A DNA stretch of 64,000 nt from Chaetorhynchus papuensis (Eukaryota > Chordata > Aves > Passeriformes > Rhipiduridae). Location of the stretch: contig VWYX01001358.1 of NCBI GenBank assembly GCA_013396525.1, positions 119,150-183,149 of the forward strand, given 5' to 3'. The translations under genes and the position numbers were made by a program. Positions 42,201-53,147 of the stretch are shown here, piece after piece; position 1 is the stretch's first letter, and each line of letters starts with the position of its first letter. The notes under the pieces were generated by a model, which had not been told where the DNA came from, made no database searches, and saw only the letters and a list, made by a program, of their open reading frames with translations.

Positions 42201-45039
42201 AGTAACCTTCTGAGAAAAGTAGGTAGATTTGCATTTATGTGACGTATAACTGTATCCATATTGCACTGAGATATGGATATATATACCTAGAGAGAGAGCC
42301 CCTTAGGGATTTCATTTTCTTAGATGCAAAATACCAGATTTACCTCAAACTGCATGCTTTTAAAACTGACTAGGATTTTGTGTTATACTTTTCAGGTCTT
42401 ACAAAGATGCAGATACCTTTCACTCTTCACACAAAAATACCTTCATCACAGATTTTGCAAGCTGTTTACTACAATCTGTGTACTACTGTCCAGAGTTTTC
42501 TGTCGGTTGTTCTGCTGGATTATGTGCAATAATAAACAGTTATCTGCTCACTCCATCCATGTGGATTTTTGCGGGGAAATCTCCAGGTTTCTTTCCATGT
42601 TGACACATTCACTCCAGTCTTAAAGGAGAGAGTAGTGCACAATTTCATTGGTGGCATCTGGATATTTTTAGCTTTTTCCTAATTATCTGTTTCAAATTTT
42701 TGCATTTTTTTTTATTGATGGGGGTACTTTGCAAAGAGAGCTGTTTTCACTAACTGCTTTTAGGCAGCCTTTAAGGACCCTGTGACTCTCTGAGCACACT
42801 CCATGTGCTCCCATCGTGCTGGCCTCTGGCAGGGGTTGCACAGGGCCAGGACGAAAGGCAGCTCGCTGGCCCAGAGCCTGCCCAGGGCTGCTGACAGGTC
42901 CCTTTGCTGCCTCCCGACCCCAGGGCTGCTGCCAAGTTCGTTCCGAGCTGTGTGTCACTGGCTGCTCCTCCTGGCTTTGGGGAGGAGTGTTTGATTCTCC
43001 ACTGCCTGTGCCCCATCCTCTCGCTCAGCTTCCTGAAACAGCCCGGGTGAGAGGAAAGGCAGGCACGAGGCAGAGGGAAATGGCAGCTGGGTGATTTAAG
43101 GAGGAGGATGGAAGAGCAGAGCCCAGCACCAGCCCAGGGCAGCAGGGCCCTGGGGCCTGAGGAATCCAGAGTAGCTGAAACCTTCAATCCTTTTTCTATT
43201 TCTGGAGTGTCTCACATGAGCAAAGCCAGACTGTGCTGAGTGGCTGGTGGGAAGCAGGCTCAGCCCTCATGGGCAGGAGTGCTGCCCCTAGCTTCTGTGG
43301 GTGTGAGGGGTCTTGTGGCAGAAGATTTCATGCCCTGGTAGAGACCTAAGGAGCTGAGTTTGATTAAATGATGGCTTTACTCTCCTCTGGGCTTGCTGTG
43401 CTTCTGGTATGGAAGGAACCAGCTACATCTCATTCATCAGCTGAGGGCAGCAGGGTAACTGGAGCCTTGTGCACCTCATAAATCTCAGGCTGATGAATGG
43501 AGCAGGTCTTTGGCTCGTGTGGCAGAGGCAGCCGGGAGGGAGGTGGGTCTGCTGCTGAAGCAATGACACATTGCTTTAAAAGTATTAATAAAGGCAGAAC
43601 AAAAAGCCCGCACCTTCCCCAGGGGAGGGGGAACAGTGCTGGGCTCTCTGCCTCAATAGCTGCTGGTTTCAGAGATAACGTCCCCACGGTGTCCAGCCAA
43701 GTGTCCCCAAGTGCAGGCAGGGAGGTGTCTGATACGTGAGAACCAGGCTAAAGGCCCTGGCCTGATCCTGTGTCGAAGGGCAGGAGCCTTACCCTCCGCT
43801 GGTGGGAGGGAAGGTGCAATCTGAGCCCCAGTGTCCTTTGACAGTGACCTGCCCAGGCGTCCTGGGGACAGCCACGCAGTCCTCCACTGTCCTTGTGGGG
43901 CATGGGGGCTCTCAGGAGCAACCCTCTCTTTTGGTCTTCATCGTTGCACAAGTGGAAGGGTCAGAGCTGGGGTCAAGGTGACCCTGACATTGAGAAGGTG
44001 CTGAAACATGCAGAAGGGTTCCTGTGCTCCTTTCTGGCCCAGGAGCCAGGAATGGGTCTGGCTCGACACCACTGCCTTTGCTTTAGGACCCTTCCTGGAG
44101 GAAGCTAGGCTTGAGTCCCAGGAGCATTTAATGCATCAGGAAACAGACACCCCCAGCAAGGGCATCCCATGCCCAGTCTGGGGCTGGCAGCAAGGGGCCT
44201 TACTGTGACCACCCTCTCCTGTCCTCTTCTGCCAGAAATGCTGGCACTGCACAGCTGGAAAAATGTCACTTTTAATTGACTTCCTCTGAGCAACCACCCC
44301 ACTGTGCCCACAAGGACAGGATCAGCCTGCTTGGGAGCCCAGTGGGCCTTTGCTGAGGACCTCAAAACCATGTGAGCACCAGGACCACCCTTCTCCTGGA
44401 GAGAATGAGGTTTTTATAGGCTTCCCAGCTTGTGTTTTCAGGCATTGATTGCCTATTGGAAGAGCAGCGAGCGGCCACTGGTGCACTCACAGCATCCCCT
44501 GTCTCTATAGAAACAGCACACTGAGAGCCCAGTTCATAAGGTGGTTATTAAAGAAAACTCAGCAGTTATAAAGCACAGATTGTCCTTAAAACTTTTGCCC
44601 ATCACCCATGGCACAGGGACCTGTGGTGTTGCCATCATTCCCTCCCTGGGGCAGAAAGCACCCCAGATTTGGGGCACAGGAAATGCCCTCCCATTGAAGT
44701 CTTCACTTAGACCCTGGCAGGGCAGAAATGTGTGGGGCTGGTTAACTGCTAAACTGAGGGTATTTCAGTAAATTAAAGTCAGTCCCACAGGACTGGCAAG
44801 CTTTGATCCTGTGTGTCCCAGGGCACTCCTGGAACTCCTGCCTTGGTTTGAAGAGTCCTGAGGAGCAACCCCCGAGTGAGTGCAAGCCTGGAGGCAGGTC
44901 TGTGGGCAGGGCTGGCCAAAGAGCCCTCCAGAAGCCTTGGGAAACAGGAATTACAAAATAAACAACTGTGAGTAATTACATTAATATTGGTGTAGGACTA
45001 TACCCAGATTTTATTAGCAGCTCTTTAATTGTGATCTGG

Positions 45040-45057
45040 TTGAACTAATTAGTTCAA
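45040..45057. repeat. Perfect 18-bp palindrome with CTAATTAG core
   Basis: TTGAACTAATTAGTTCAA equals its own reverse complement. The core CTAATTAG is a paired homeodomain-type site. ATCTGGT and ACCAGAT arms flank it at a wider spacing. Confidence 0.85.
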
Positions 45058-46586
45058 AGAAGCAGCTGGGCCAGACCAGATTGAAAAAGGGCTGCATCCA
45101 ATTCTTTCCCTAATGTGTGGTCCACTGTTTTTTGTGGCTCTTAAAAATTTAAACAACTGCTCAGCATCCACTTTGGTGATCTGAATATTATTCATTTAAA
45201 GGTATCACTATTTTATCTTAGTAACAAGGTCTGGTCCCACAGAGTAGAAGCCTGTTCTGGTTGCAGGGAGGTGCTGCGTGCCCTCATGGTATTTTAATCC
45301 CTTTTTTTAGGGAACTGCTGGTATTTTGTGGGTTACTCCATAATGTGGCCCCAGGGGCAGGCTGGCTTTCAGAGTGCTGGCCAGCATCATAGGGGAGAGG
45401 CTCTTCCAAAAAACCACCTGCATGGCCACTCTCCTCGGACACAGGCTGGCATGGATGCCCTATTTCCCCAATTTCCCACCACCCAAGTCTAGAGACAAAG
45501 TAAGAAGACAATCTGATTGGGGCTTTAACTACAGATTTTGATAAGCTAGTTAAATTCGTGTGTTTTGCCAGAGTAAATAACCCTTGCTGAGGTCCCACCC
45601 ATGCCCTGCACAGAGGCAGTTACTGTGTGGCCTCTATCACTGGCACCAGCTAAATTCAGGTACACGTGCTGGATGTGCTGTCTCATAAACTGAAACTCCC
45701 CAAGGAAAGCCAGAGCTTCAGCCAGCCCGTGGTTCTTCAGGCCCAGAGACCTCACTCACCACTCTCCCATCAGCTCTTCCCCAAGCCTCTGCCTCCTCCA
45801 TCCCCCCCCTTTGCTCTACTCACAAATTCTTCCCGTCACCCCAGCGCTCTGCAGCAGTGCCAGATCCCTCCTCTCCTGCCAGGGGACTTACTTGTTTGTA
45901 ATTGAAGAAACCAGATGGTGTTTTACCAGGTTAACAACCCCTGAAAGGGCAGGGGTTAGAAATAATGAGCTTAATTAGGAGAGTAACAGGTTAGATCATG
46001 TTGAGTTGCACTTCAATGTGATAAATTACTTTGGAGCAATAGATGCTTTATTTGCTGCCATGTTTATAAACTCACAGCCCACACTCATGCTGTTGAGACA
46101 AATAAATGCTGAAGGTAAAATACAGCTTGAGACTTTACGAGCAGGGTGGGATGTTGCAAGGTACAAGGTAATGCAAGCTGAAGCTTCAAGAGAGCTCTCT
46201 GATTTCTTATAAGGAGCTAAGGTTTTTATTCAGACCCAGAATATCCAAAGGAAGTTAAAGCGATGAGTTTTTTCTTTAAATTCCTTTCTGCTAGTGATTT
46301 ATTTTCCAGCACATGAAGCTGCCTGTCCTCTCAACCAGTATCTCCTTAGCAAGCTGAGTGCTGACCTTGTGCCTCCACTTCCACCTAAAAGTCTCTCAGC
46401 TCCTCCTAAGTATCAGAACACATGCAGGGGGAAGGAGCAGGAGCTCATTCCTTATCTACAGAGTTTAACGCTCTGGTGCATTTGTTGGAGATCTCGTGGC
46501 TCCAGGAGAATTTATCTGCCAATTACTTCTCAACAAATAGCGAAGGGTCATGCAGTACTTGGCAGCTAAGAGCAGAAAGGGGAGAA

Positions 46587-46610
46587 GAGATTCAATTTTA
46601 ATTGAATCTC
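46587..46610. repeat. 24-bp inverted repeat (11-bp arms, TT spacer)
   Basis: The left arm GAGATTCAATT and right arm AATTGAATCTC are exact reverse complements separated by TT. The centre contains CAATTTTAATTG, resembling two opposed homeodomain sites. Confidence 0.85.
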
Positions 46611-48834
46611 AAGTATGCTGAAAAAATATTTCAGAACTATCAATTAGCAGTTGGCCTGAGGCTGAATTTAATTAAGAGAATAGTGCTTTTAGGGTGTCTC
46701 TGTCTGGGGGGAGAAGCACAATGGGGCAGAGTGAAGACAGGAAATGTGATGACGAGGTGGAAAACATCCTGCTGGAGATGCTTCAGAATAAGCTGCTCCT
46801 TGTGTTCGCAGACATCAAGGTGTCTGTCAACTGCACATCCCGTGCCTGAGAAATGCCTTAGGTCTGGCTGCAGGTGGGTTTCCAAGCTCCAGCAGTAAAT
46901 CCTCTTCCCACATCCAGCTCTCTGCACTCTCAGCTTCAGGGTGAAGGGCTGGAGGACACAGGGCAGCCCATCCCCGAGAAGGTGCTGCCTGATCCTCACT
47001 GCTCTGGTTTGTCTGCAGATGCTTTTATCAGTGGCTTGTTCTGAGCTGCTAAGCAAAATCCTGTTCTAAGGGGAAAAATAAGTCTGTACTCTAAAAAAAG
47101 ATTGTTACAAGCAAATCCTCACATGTTAGCAAAAACACCTCATTTTCTTCAAGATGTAAATCCCAAATCTCGGTACAGAAATTTCTTAACAACAATATAT
47201 AGGAACTCTGTTCCTAAATTCACAATATACACAAAACAGTGCAAAAATAGCACGAATCCCTTAATTCCAAATGCATTATGTTTAAAATAATTTCAAAAAG
47301 CCAATGTTATCTTCCCTCATCTTATAGCTATTTTAGGGGCAACATAGATGGTTTCATAACATGCAATATAATAATAATAATAATCATACATGCACAACCT
47401 CCCTAAACACAACAAAATAGATCCTGGACAGTTCCAACACATTGAGGGGACTTGAGGTCTTGTCCTGACAGTGATTTCCAGTAGATGCAGAATGGTTAAT
47501 TAACAACTTGTGCTCATAAAAATATCACACACATGTTTTCCCGAGTGGATGCAAAATTCTAAGCTCTGTTAAGACTTTAGTTTGGTGAAAGGCAGTGTTG
47601 ACTAGTGAGGCTGCACTGGCTGTTCAAGTAATACCTCACAGTCACTTGAGGTTTGTGGGTGGCAGACACTTGTTTTATTTGGCAATAGCCCTAGGGTTTG
47701 GCTCATGTGTAATCTTTCTGATTTTACTCATAGTCCAGACGGTCTCTTGCAAGTCTGAGGCAAGTGTCCTTGGACTGGTCTCCTGGATGCTGCAGGGTAT
47801 GAACATCTACTTTGCTTACAGGATGACAGCAGCAATAAATATTTGTGTCACTGAGCACAAAACACTTAATGGACTTCACAAGTGATTCCCAGGAAACAAG
47901 AGAATTTCTTCACCTGCCATTGAAATGCAGCTGTAGCTGGGGCAGAGAGCAAAGCTGCTCTATGGTACATGACTACACCACACTGGGGCTTACAGGACAA
48001 GAATACAGTTTCCAGCTGAAGCAACCAGAGGAATTTGGACAGGAAAGGTAAAATTAGCCAAAAGAAACTCAGACCACAATGTTGGAAGTACTTCTGTCAC
48101 ACTAGGAAACACTCACTTATCAATTTGTTCATTATTTGTTTGTTCATTGTAACAAATCCAAGTAGTCTGGACCTTGGGTTTCTGTGCTACGTTCACTGCA
48201 GTGTTTCCAGAGACATGACGTGAGGTTCATGACACCCAAATTTGGTTATTCCTGATGTAGGAGTCTCCCCTGAGAGTCCCTTTACAGCCAATGGCCTCAC
48301 ATCTTGGAGGCATTCATCTCCTCTGTAGGGATGTGCATTCCTCACAGGAAAGTGCTGAGATGAGAGGAGACACCTGGAAGTGCCTAATTGTCCCCACTAA
48401 CTTCAAGAGGACTCCAGAGGAGCAGCTTCCATGGGGTGTCTGTGTTACAGGCATGTCAATTTGGGTAGGAGAGATTCACTCTAAAAAGAGGGATATTTTT
48501 TTCCTTGAATGCCCTTCTGTTCCTGGGATTCCTTTCGATGCTTTGGCTCAGCTCAGCACTTGCATGTAACACAAAACAGGGTTGCACTGCTACATTTAGC
48601 AATAGATGCTTTAGAGATGCTAAATATTGACGTGTGCCTAATGCTCCACCAAACAAGAATAAATTAGCGTTAAGGAAAAGCAAATTAATTTGCCTATAAC
48701 AATATGTTTTGTTAAGTGCCCTGAAGAAGTATCGAATGAAGCTTGCTGCAATGCCAAAGCAATTCCTCTTGGCACTCTCCCAGCACAGAGTGTACAGCCA
48801 CATAGCCACATAGCCACATCCCATTGTTTCAGGC

Positions 48835-49215
48835 TCACAGGAGTTGTTTGTTCCTCCTTGCAGGTGCAGGGAGTCTGCTCAGATCCTCCTGTTGGGTGAG
48901 GTTGTGGTCAGAGCTGTCATGAGAACAGTCCTTCATGGCGGTGTAGTACACCGGGGTGGTGGACGGGGCGGGGTGCTCGGCACTCTTCTCCTGGCACTTG
49001 TATAACTTCCTAAAGGCAGCCCTGAACTTCTGTGACATGAGGTTGTAGATGATGGGGTTGATGGCACTGTTCAGGTAGATGCACAGGCGGCAGAAGAGGA
49101 GGAACCAGGTGTTCAGGTAGGGAGGGTCCACGAAGGAGTTCACCACCACCAGCGCGCGGTAAGGCAGCCACAGCACGGCAAAGAGGGCCACCACGACAGC
49201 CAGCATCTTGGTCAC
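48835..49215 (-). CDS. TRHR-like coding exon 2 (TM6, TM7, tail)
   Basis: It begins [20 protein letters not shown] after the acceptor CTGTCAAG. It holds TM6, TM7 ([20 protein letters not shown]) and a 66-residue tail rich in Ser/Thr. Only one membrane-proximal Cys (KCQEK) is present, where mammalian TRHR has two. The stop is at 48835-48837. Confidence 0.92.
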   Translation of the reverse strand: MTKMLAVVVALFAVLWLPYRALVVVNSFVDPPYLNTWFLLFCRLCIYLNSAINPIIYNLMSQKFRAAFRKLYKCQEKSAEHPAPSTTPVYYTAMKDCSHDSSDHNLTQQEDLSRLPAPARRNKQLL

Positions 49216-52200
49216 CTTGACAGCGGGGAAATGCAAAAAGAGAAACAGCCAGATGGTGCTAAATCTCCAGCAGAGCTTTCCCACCTGGAGAAGTGGTGCA
49301 CACAGCTAGTTTCTAAGCATTTAAAAGAAACACCCAAGCTATTTCAGCTATTTCTTGCTGAGACCGTTTTAATCAGGAAATCATTTTTGCATAAATAAAA
49401 CCTGAAATTACAGGTTTTCATCTACCATTGAAGAGCCTTTAAAACTCTTTAGAAAAAGTATTCACCATCCTGGACATGGGCTGGTATAACCATGGGAATT
49501 TCTGTACCAGAAAGCAAATTTGAATATTGTACATAACACTAAATGAATGGGGAAAATATTTGTCTAAAGGTGGAGACCTCAGGGGTGTCATGGGATAAAC
49601 CTCATTTTCTTCCCTAGGGTTTCCTGGTTTCCTACACCACCTATATTGTTCCAGGGAACAGGCTCCTGGTACACAGCAACCCTGGGAGCAGAGGAGACTG
49701 TCAGGAATCCTGTACTACTTGTGCTGATATAGGGGTCACTTAGCTACTGGCCATGAGTTACTTTAATTTTCAGCACATTAGGGAAGTACTACATAAACCT
49801 ACTGGGAACAAAAAGAAACTGAGAACTCAGAGGTGAGTAGTAATTACCCTCAGCTCAACATAAGCTTGTTCAGGAAATTGGGGTTTTGCACCGAAACACC
49901 AGTCATCCTAATAATTTCAACAGCTATTTCTGGTAAGTGACAATCCTCCTCCAACAAATACTAATAAAATGCACATGTCCCCGAGGAGGAAAGTATGACT
50001 AAACACTGATGCCACATGCGTATCTAAGCAGTGGTGTTTCAAAAGTCAGAAGGGGAGTTGTGCAATAATCCAGTTCTTAGTATGGACATAAGCACTGAGA
50101 TCACATTTAGAGTCTCTCAGCTCTTCTTTGAGTGCTTTTTTACTTCATCAAAAGAAACTATGCCTTCCTGTAATGCTGTGAGTCGAAACTGGGGATCGTT
50201 GGTATTGGCAACAAAACTTTCCGTGGAAGAAAGCTGAGGTCAAAATAGAAGGGGTTTGCTGTGTGTGGTTTAATGGAAACGTGAGGACACTTCCAAAAAT
50301 AAGATCTTGCCGTGATACAGTGTGTGCTGGGTGAAGCTTGTTTGCTGCCACGGTTTGTTGCCTTTCGGGAAAGATATGAGAGAATGTACAGACAAGAGGC
50401 TGTGTCCAGCCTCTGTCCCTGTCCTGGAAGCCACAGATGCTTCTGCCCAGCCAGTTTCCTCCCTCCTTGTTCCTGCACCATCACCCTGAGTTGTACATCC
50501 TTTTTTTAGGAATCCCACTCCCTCTAGTGGTCCCTCTCTGGGAGATGAAATACGGACTTGGAGGTGTTTGTAGAGTGATAAGTACAGCAAAGCTCACACC
50601 TTGTGCTGTCCTGCTCTGGACTTAGGTGCTTTTAGAAGAACAGACAGAAGACGTGTCATTTTAGAAGAAGTGACAGAACAGCAGCATCTTCAGACCCCAG
50701 AGCAGTGCAGTTCTGTGGCTGTGTAGGAGCACAGCCACAGAAGAACTCCCCCGTCCATCCAGGCCAGGGAGAAAAATGGGCACCTATGAGACAGCCCCTT
50801 CAGGACCTTCCCCAGGGAACTCTGGGCTTGGGGCCTGGGAGAGCCAGTTCCCCTATAAAGAGAGGCCAGGGGAGGAATGCTGGAGTCAGTGCCTGTACTC
50901 TGGTCAGAGGGACCTCCAGAGCTACACACACCCACCAACTGGAAGCCCTGGAAAACTGCTTTACAGTTTAAAAATTTAGTGCCTTCTTTATTCCTTATGA
51001 TATGTGATGTCAGGCCGTTCATGGGAAGTCTTTGCATGCTGAGGTATTTTGGGAGGTAATGACAGTCTCGAGTAAACTCCTGGTGTAACAGTAAAGAGAG
51101 CACAAGATGTTTCCAGGAGCTGGAATGCCCATCATCCTGCCCCAACAGCCACTTGTCCTAATGATGCTGGAGCACCCTGTGCCACTCCACAGCACAGCAC
51201 TGCAGGGGGAGAGGCACAGCCCCTCCAGCAGCTGCTCTAGAAGGAGAAATCCATGGATCAGTCGAGAGCCCTCGCTGCCAAACACCCTGCCCGAGGCTCT
51301 GGCAGCAGCCAGTGGCCATGGGAGAGCAGGAAAATGGTTTTGAAGAAGTCAGCACTTGCTTTAAACCTTTCAGTGCTAGAGAAAAAGGGAGGAAAAGCTG
51401 AACTGGAAAGATATAGAAGTTCATGAAGAAATACACGTTCTCTGCGCTGTTTGCTTCCCCCCTGTGACCCTGACTTGTCTCTCCTGGGGAATGGAGGTTC
51501 CTGTGCAAGGCAGGCAACAAGATACGGAGCTGGAAACATGGGGACTTTAGGGCAGGCTGAAGTCTACTTTGGGCTATCTGGAAATCACAACAGAATTAGT
51601 GATTTCAAGCACTCAAGCCAAACTCCCAGATTCACCCTTGCCTTAAAATAGCCTCTGCCTATTCAGAATGGGACTGTCCCATGTCTAGATACTGACCTGT
51701 CCAAAGAGATGGGACACGAGGCAGTGACTGTCCATGTGAACAGAGAAGGACGAGCAATGAGGACAGAAGGAGGTGGGAGGAGGACTGGGGAGATAGCAGG
51801 CAGCTGAGAGACACAGGAATCACTGAAATGCAAACACACCACTGTGACACCGAGGTGACTCCCCCGGCTGCAGGGACTGGGGGGCTGCAGCCAGGGCTGT
51901 GCTCCGGGGGAAGCCAGTTCTCCCTTCTCTCAGCTCCGTGAAATCTGAGTTCACCTGCACAGGACACTGCCTGAGAGGTGAGTCCCACTGGGATAACGTG
52001 ACCCAGCCCTGTCCTCCTCGGGGAGGCAATCAGTGATTAATTAGCCAGCAAAGTGCCTGCACTGCTGCCTCTCCCCTGCTGCAGCCCTGTCCTGCTCTAC
52101 CAAGCCCGACCAAATCAGGAGGAGCCCATCGGTGCTGCCGGACCCCAGCTGGGCTTGAGGGGCTTCTTTGCAGCAAACCAACATTTCCCCACTTCCTCCA

Positions 52201-53064
52201 CCAAGGGAAGGAAAGTATTGTGGCACCTCGCCCCCTGCCAGAATGCCCCTCAAAGCCCTGAGCCCCTGGCAGTGCCCCTACCTGCTTGCGGGAGCTCAGG
52301 GCCCCCCTGCTGCCCCGGCCCGAGAGCTTGAGGGAGCTGCCCTGGTGCATGGAGCCCAGGAAGGAATGCTGCGGGGTGCCGGCCAGGGGGCTCACGAAGA
52401 GGATGCGGGCAATGAGGCCGTAGAGGACAGTTGCCAGCCCCAGTGGGATGACGTAGAAGACAGCAAAATCCAAGAAGTAAATGGGCATGTAAAGGCTTCT
52501 GGAGACCCGGTAGCCACAGATGACCTGCGCCCCATCCGAGAAGGTGACCTGGGTCGTGTCCACCAGGAAGAACCACATGAGGCAATAGAGGGAGGTGAAG
52601 AGCCACAGCGAGGCGATGATGCGCTTGGCGCGGGACACGGTGCACAGGAGCTGCGCCTTGATGGCGTGGCAGATGGCGATGTACCGCTCCACCGTGAAGG
52701 CGGCGATGGACCAGGCGGAGATGTTGATGCCCAGGTACTGCAAGTAGGTGATGCACAGGCAGCCGGCGTAGCCGTACACCCAAGAAGCCACCACTTCGGA
52801 GATGTTGGGCAGCCCGGCCGCCAGCAGCACGATGAGGTCGGCCACGGCCAGGCTCACCAGGTAGCAGTTGGTGGGGGTCACCATGTGCTTGGTGCGCAGC
52901 ACCACCAGCACCACCATGGCGTTGCCCGCGATGCCCACGCCGCAGATAAGCAGCACCAGCAGGATGGTGACCACCTGCAGTTCCAGGGGCTGCCGGGGCA
53001 TCCTGCCCAGGCTCTGGTTGCCGCTGCCCAGCGCGGCTCCCGGGCTGGCCGAGCTGTTCTCCAT
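48835..53064 (-). CDS. Thyrotropin-releasing hormone receptor paralog (TRHR3-type), two coding exons
   Basis: Exon 1 (52282-53064) and exon 2 (48835-49215) join in frame to 387 residues (human TRHR is 398). It is a class A GPCR with seven membrane segments: N-glycosylation motifs at N3 and N16, the disulfide pair C102/C183, E126-R127-Y128 at the end of TM3, LWLP in TM6 and NPIIY at 314-318. Residues known to contact TRH in mammalian TRHR are kept: Tyr110 and Asn114 in TM3, Tyr280-Arg281 in TM6 and Arg304 in TM7. The intron falls at SSRKQ|VTKML, the TRHR position. The N-terminus, third loop and tail differ strongly from TRHR1, so this is a separate paralog. The location beside JPH2 and OCSTAMP supports the lineage lost in mammals (TRHR3); TRHR2 is the alternative name. 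Expected action: Gq, phospholipase C and calcium signalling on TRH binding. Confidence 0.88.
49216..52281 (-). other. TRHR-like intron
   Basis: The 3.1 kb intron sits at the conserved TRHR intron position. Its donor is CAG|gtagggg (minus strand). No other exon or transposon is recognised. Confidence 0.85.
52282..53064 (-). CDS. TRHR-like coding exon 1 (N-terminus to TM5)
   Basis: It encodes 261 residues starting [20 protein letters not shown]. The start codon has a good context (A at -3, G at +4), and MEN matches the TRHR start. TM1-TM5 are present with conserved [33 protein letters not shown] and [12 protein letters not shown]. The second intracellular loop reads CHAIKAQ where TRHR1 has CHPIKAQ. 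The exon is GC-rich, and the 368-codon plus-strand frame opposite it is a shadow. Confidence 0.95.
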
Positions 53065-53112
53065 CGTGCCCGCAGCCAGCGGCGGAGCCCCGCGCACCCT
53101 GCGGCGGCAGCG

Positions 53113-53147
53113 NNNNNNNNNNNNNNNNNNNNNNNNNNNNNNNNNNN
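53113..53147. other. Assembly gap (35 N)
   Basis: A run of N lies 49 bp upstream of the TRHR-like start codon in GC-rich DNA. Reading frames that cross it are not real. Confidence 0.99.

Larger units (their letters stand above)
39240..48834. other. Intergenic JPH2 to TRHR-like (may include JPH2 3'UTR exon)
   Basis: No coding gene is recognised. A pyrimidine-rich acceptor at 40042-40044 ('ttcggacag|gcgttgctgc') and an AATAAA at 42531-42536 could bound a long JPH2 3'UTR exon fed by the donor at 39127; this is inference. AT-rich blocks at about 41880-42540, 44930-45230, 45950-46215, 46580-46690 and 47080-47620 are unlike their GC-richer surroundings. Short tandem repeats: (AAT)n near 47370-47385 and three ACATAGCC units near 48798-48820. 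Confidence 0.6.
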
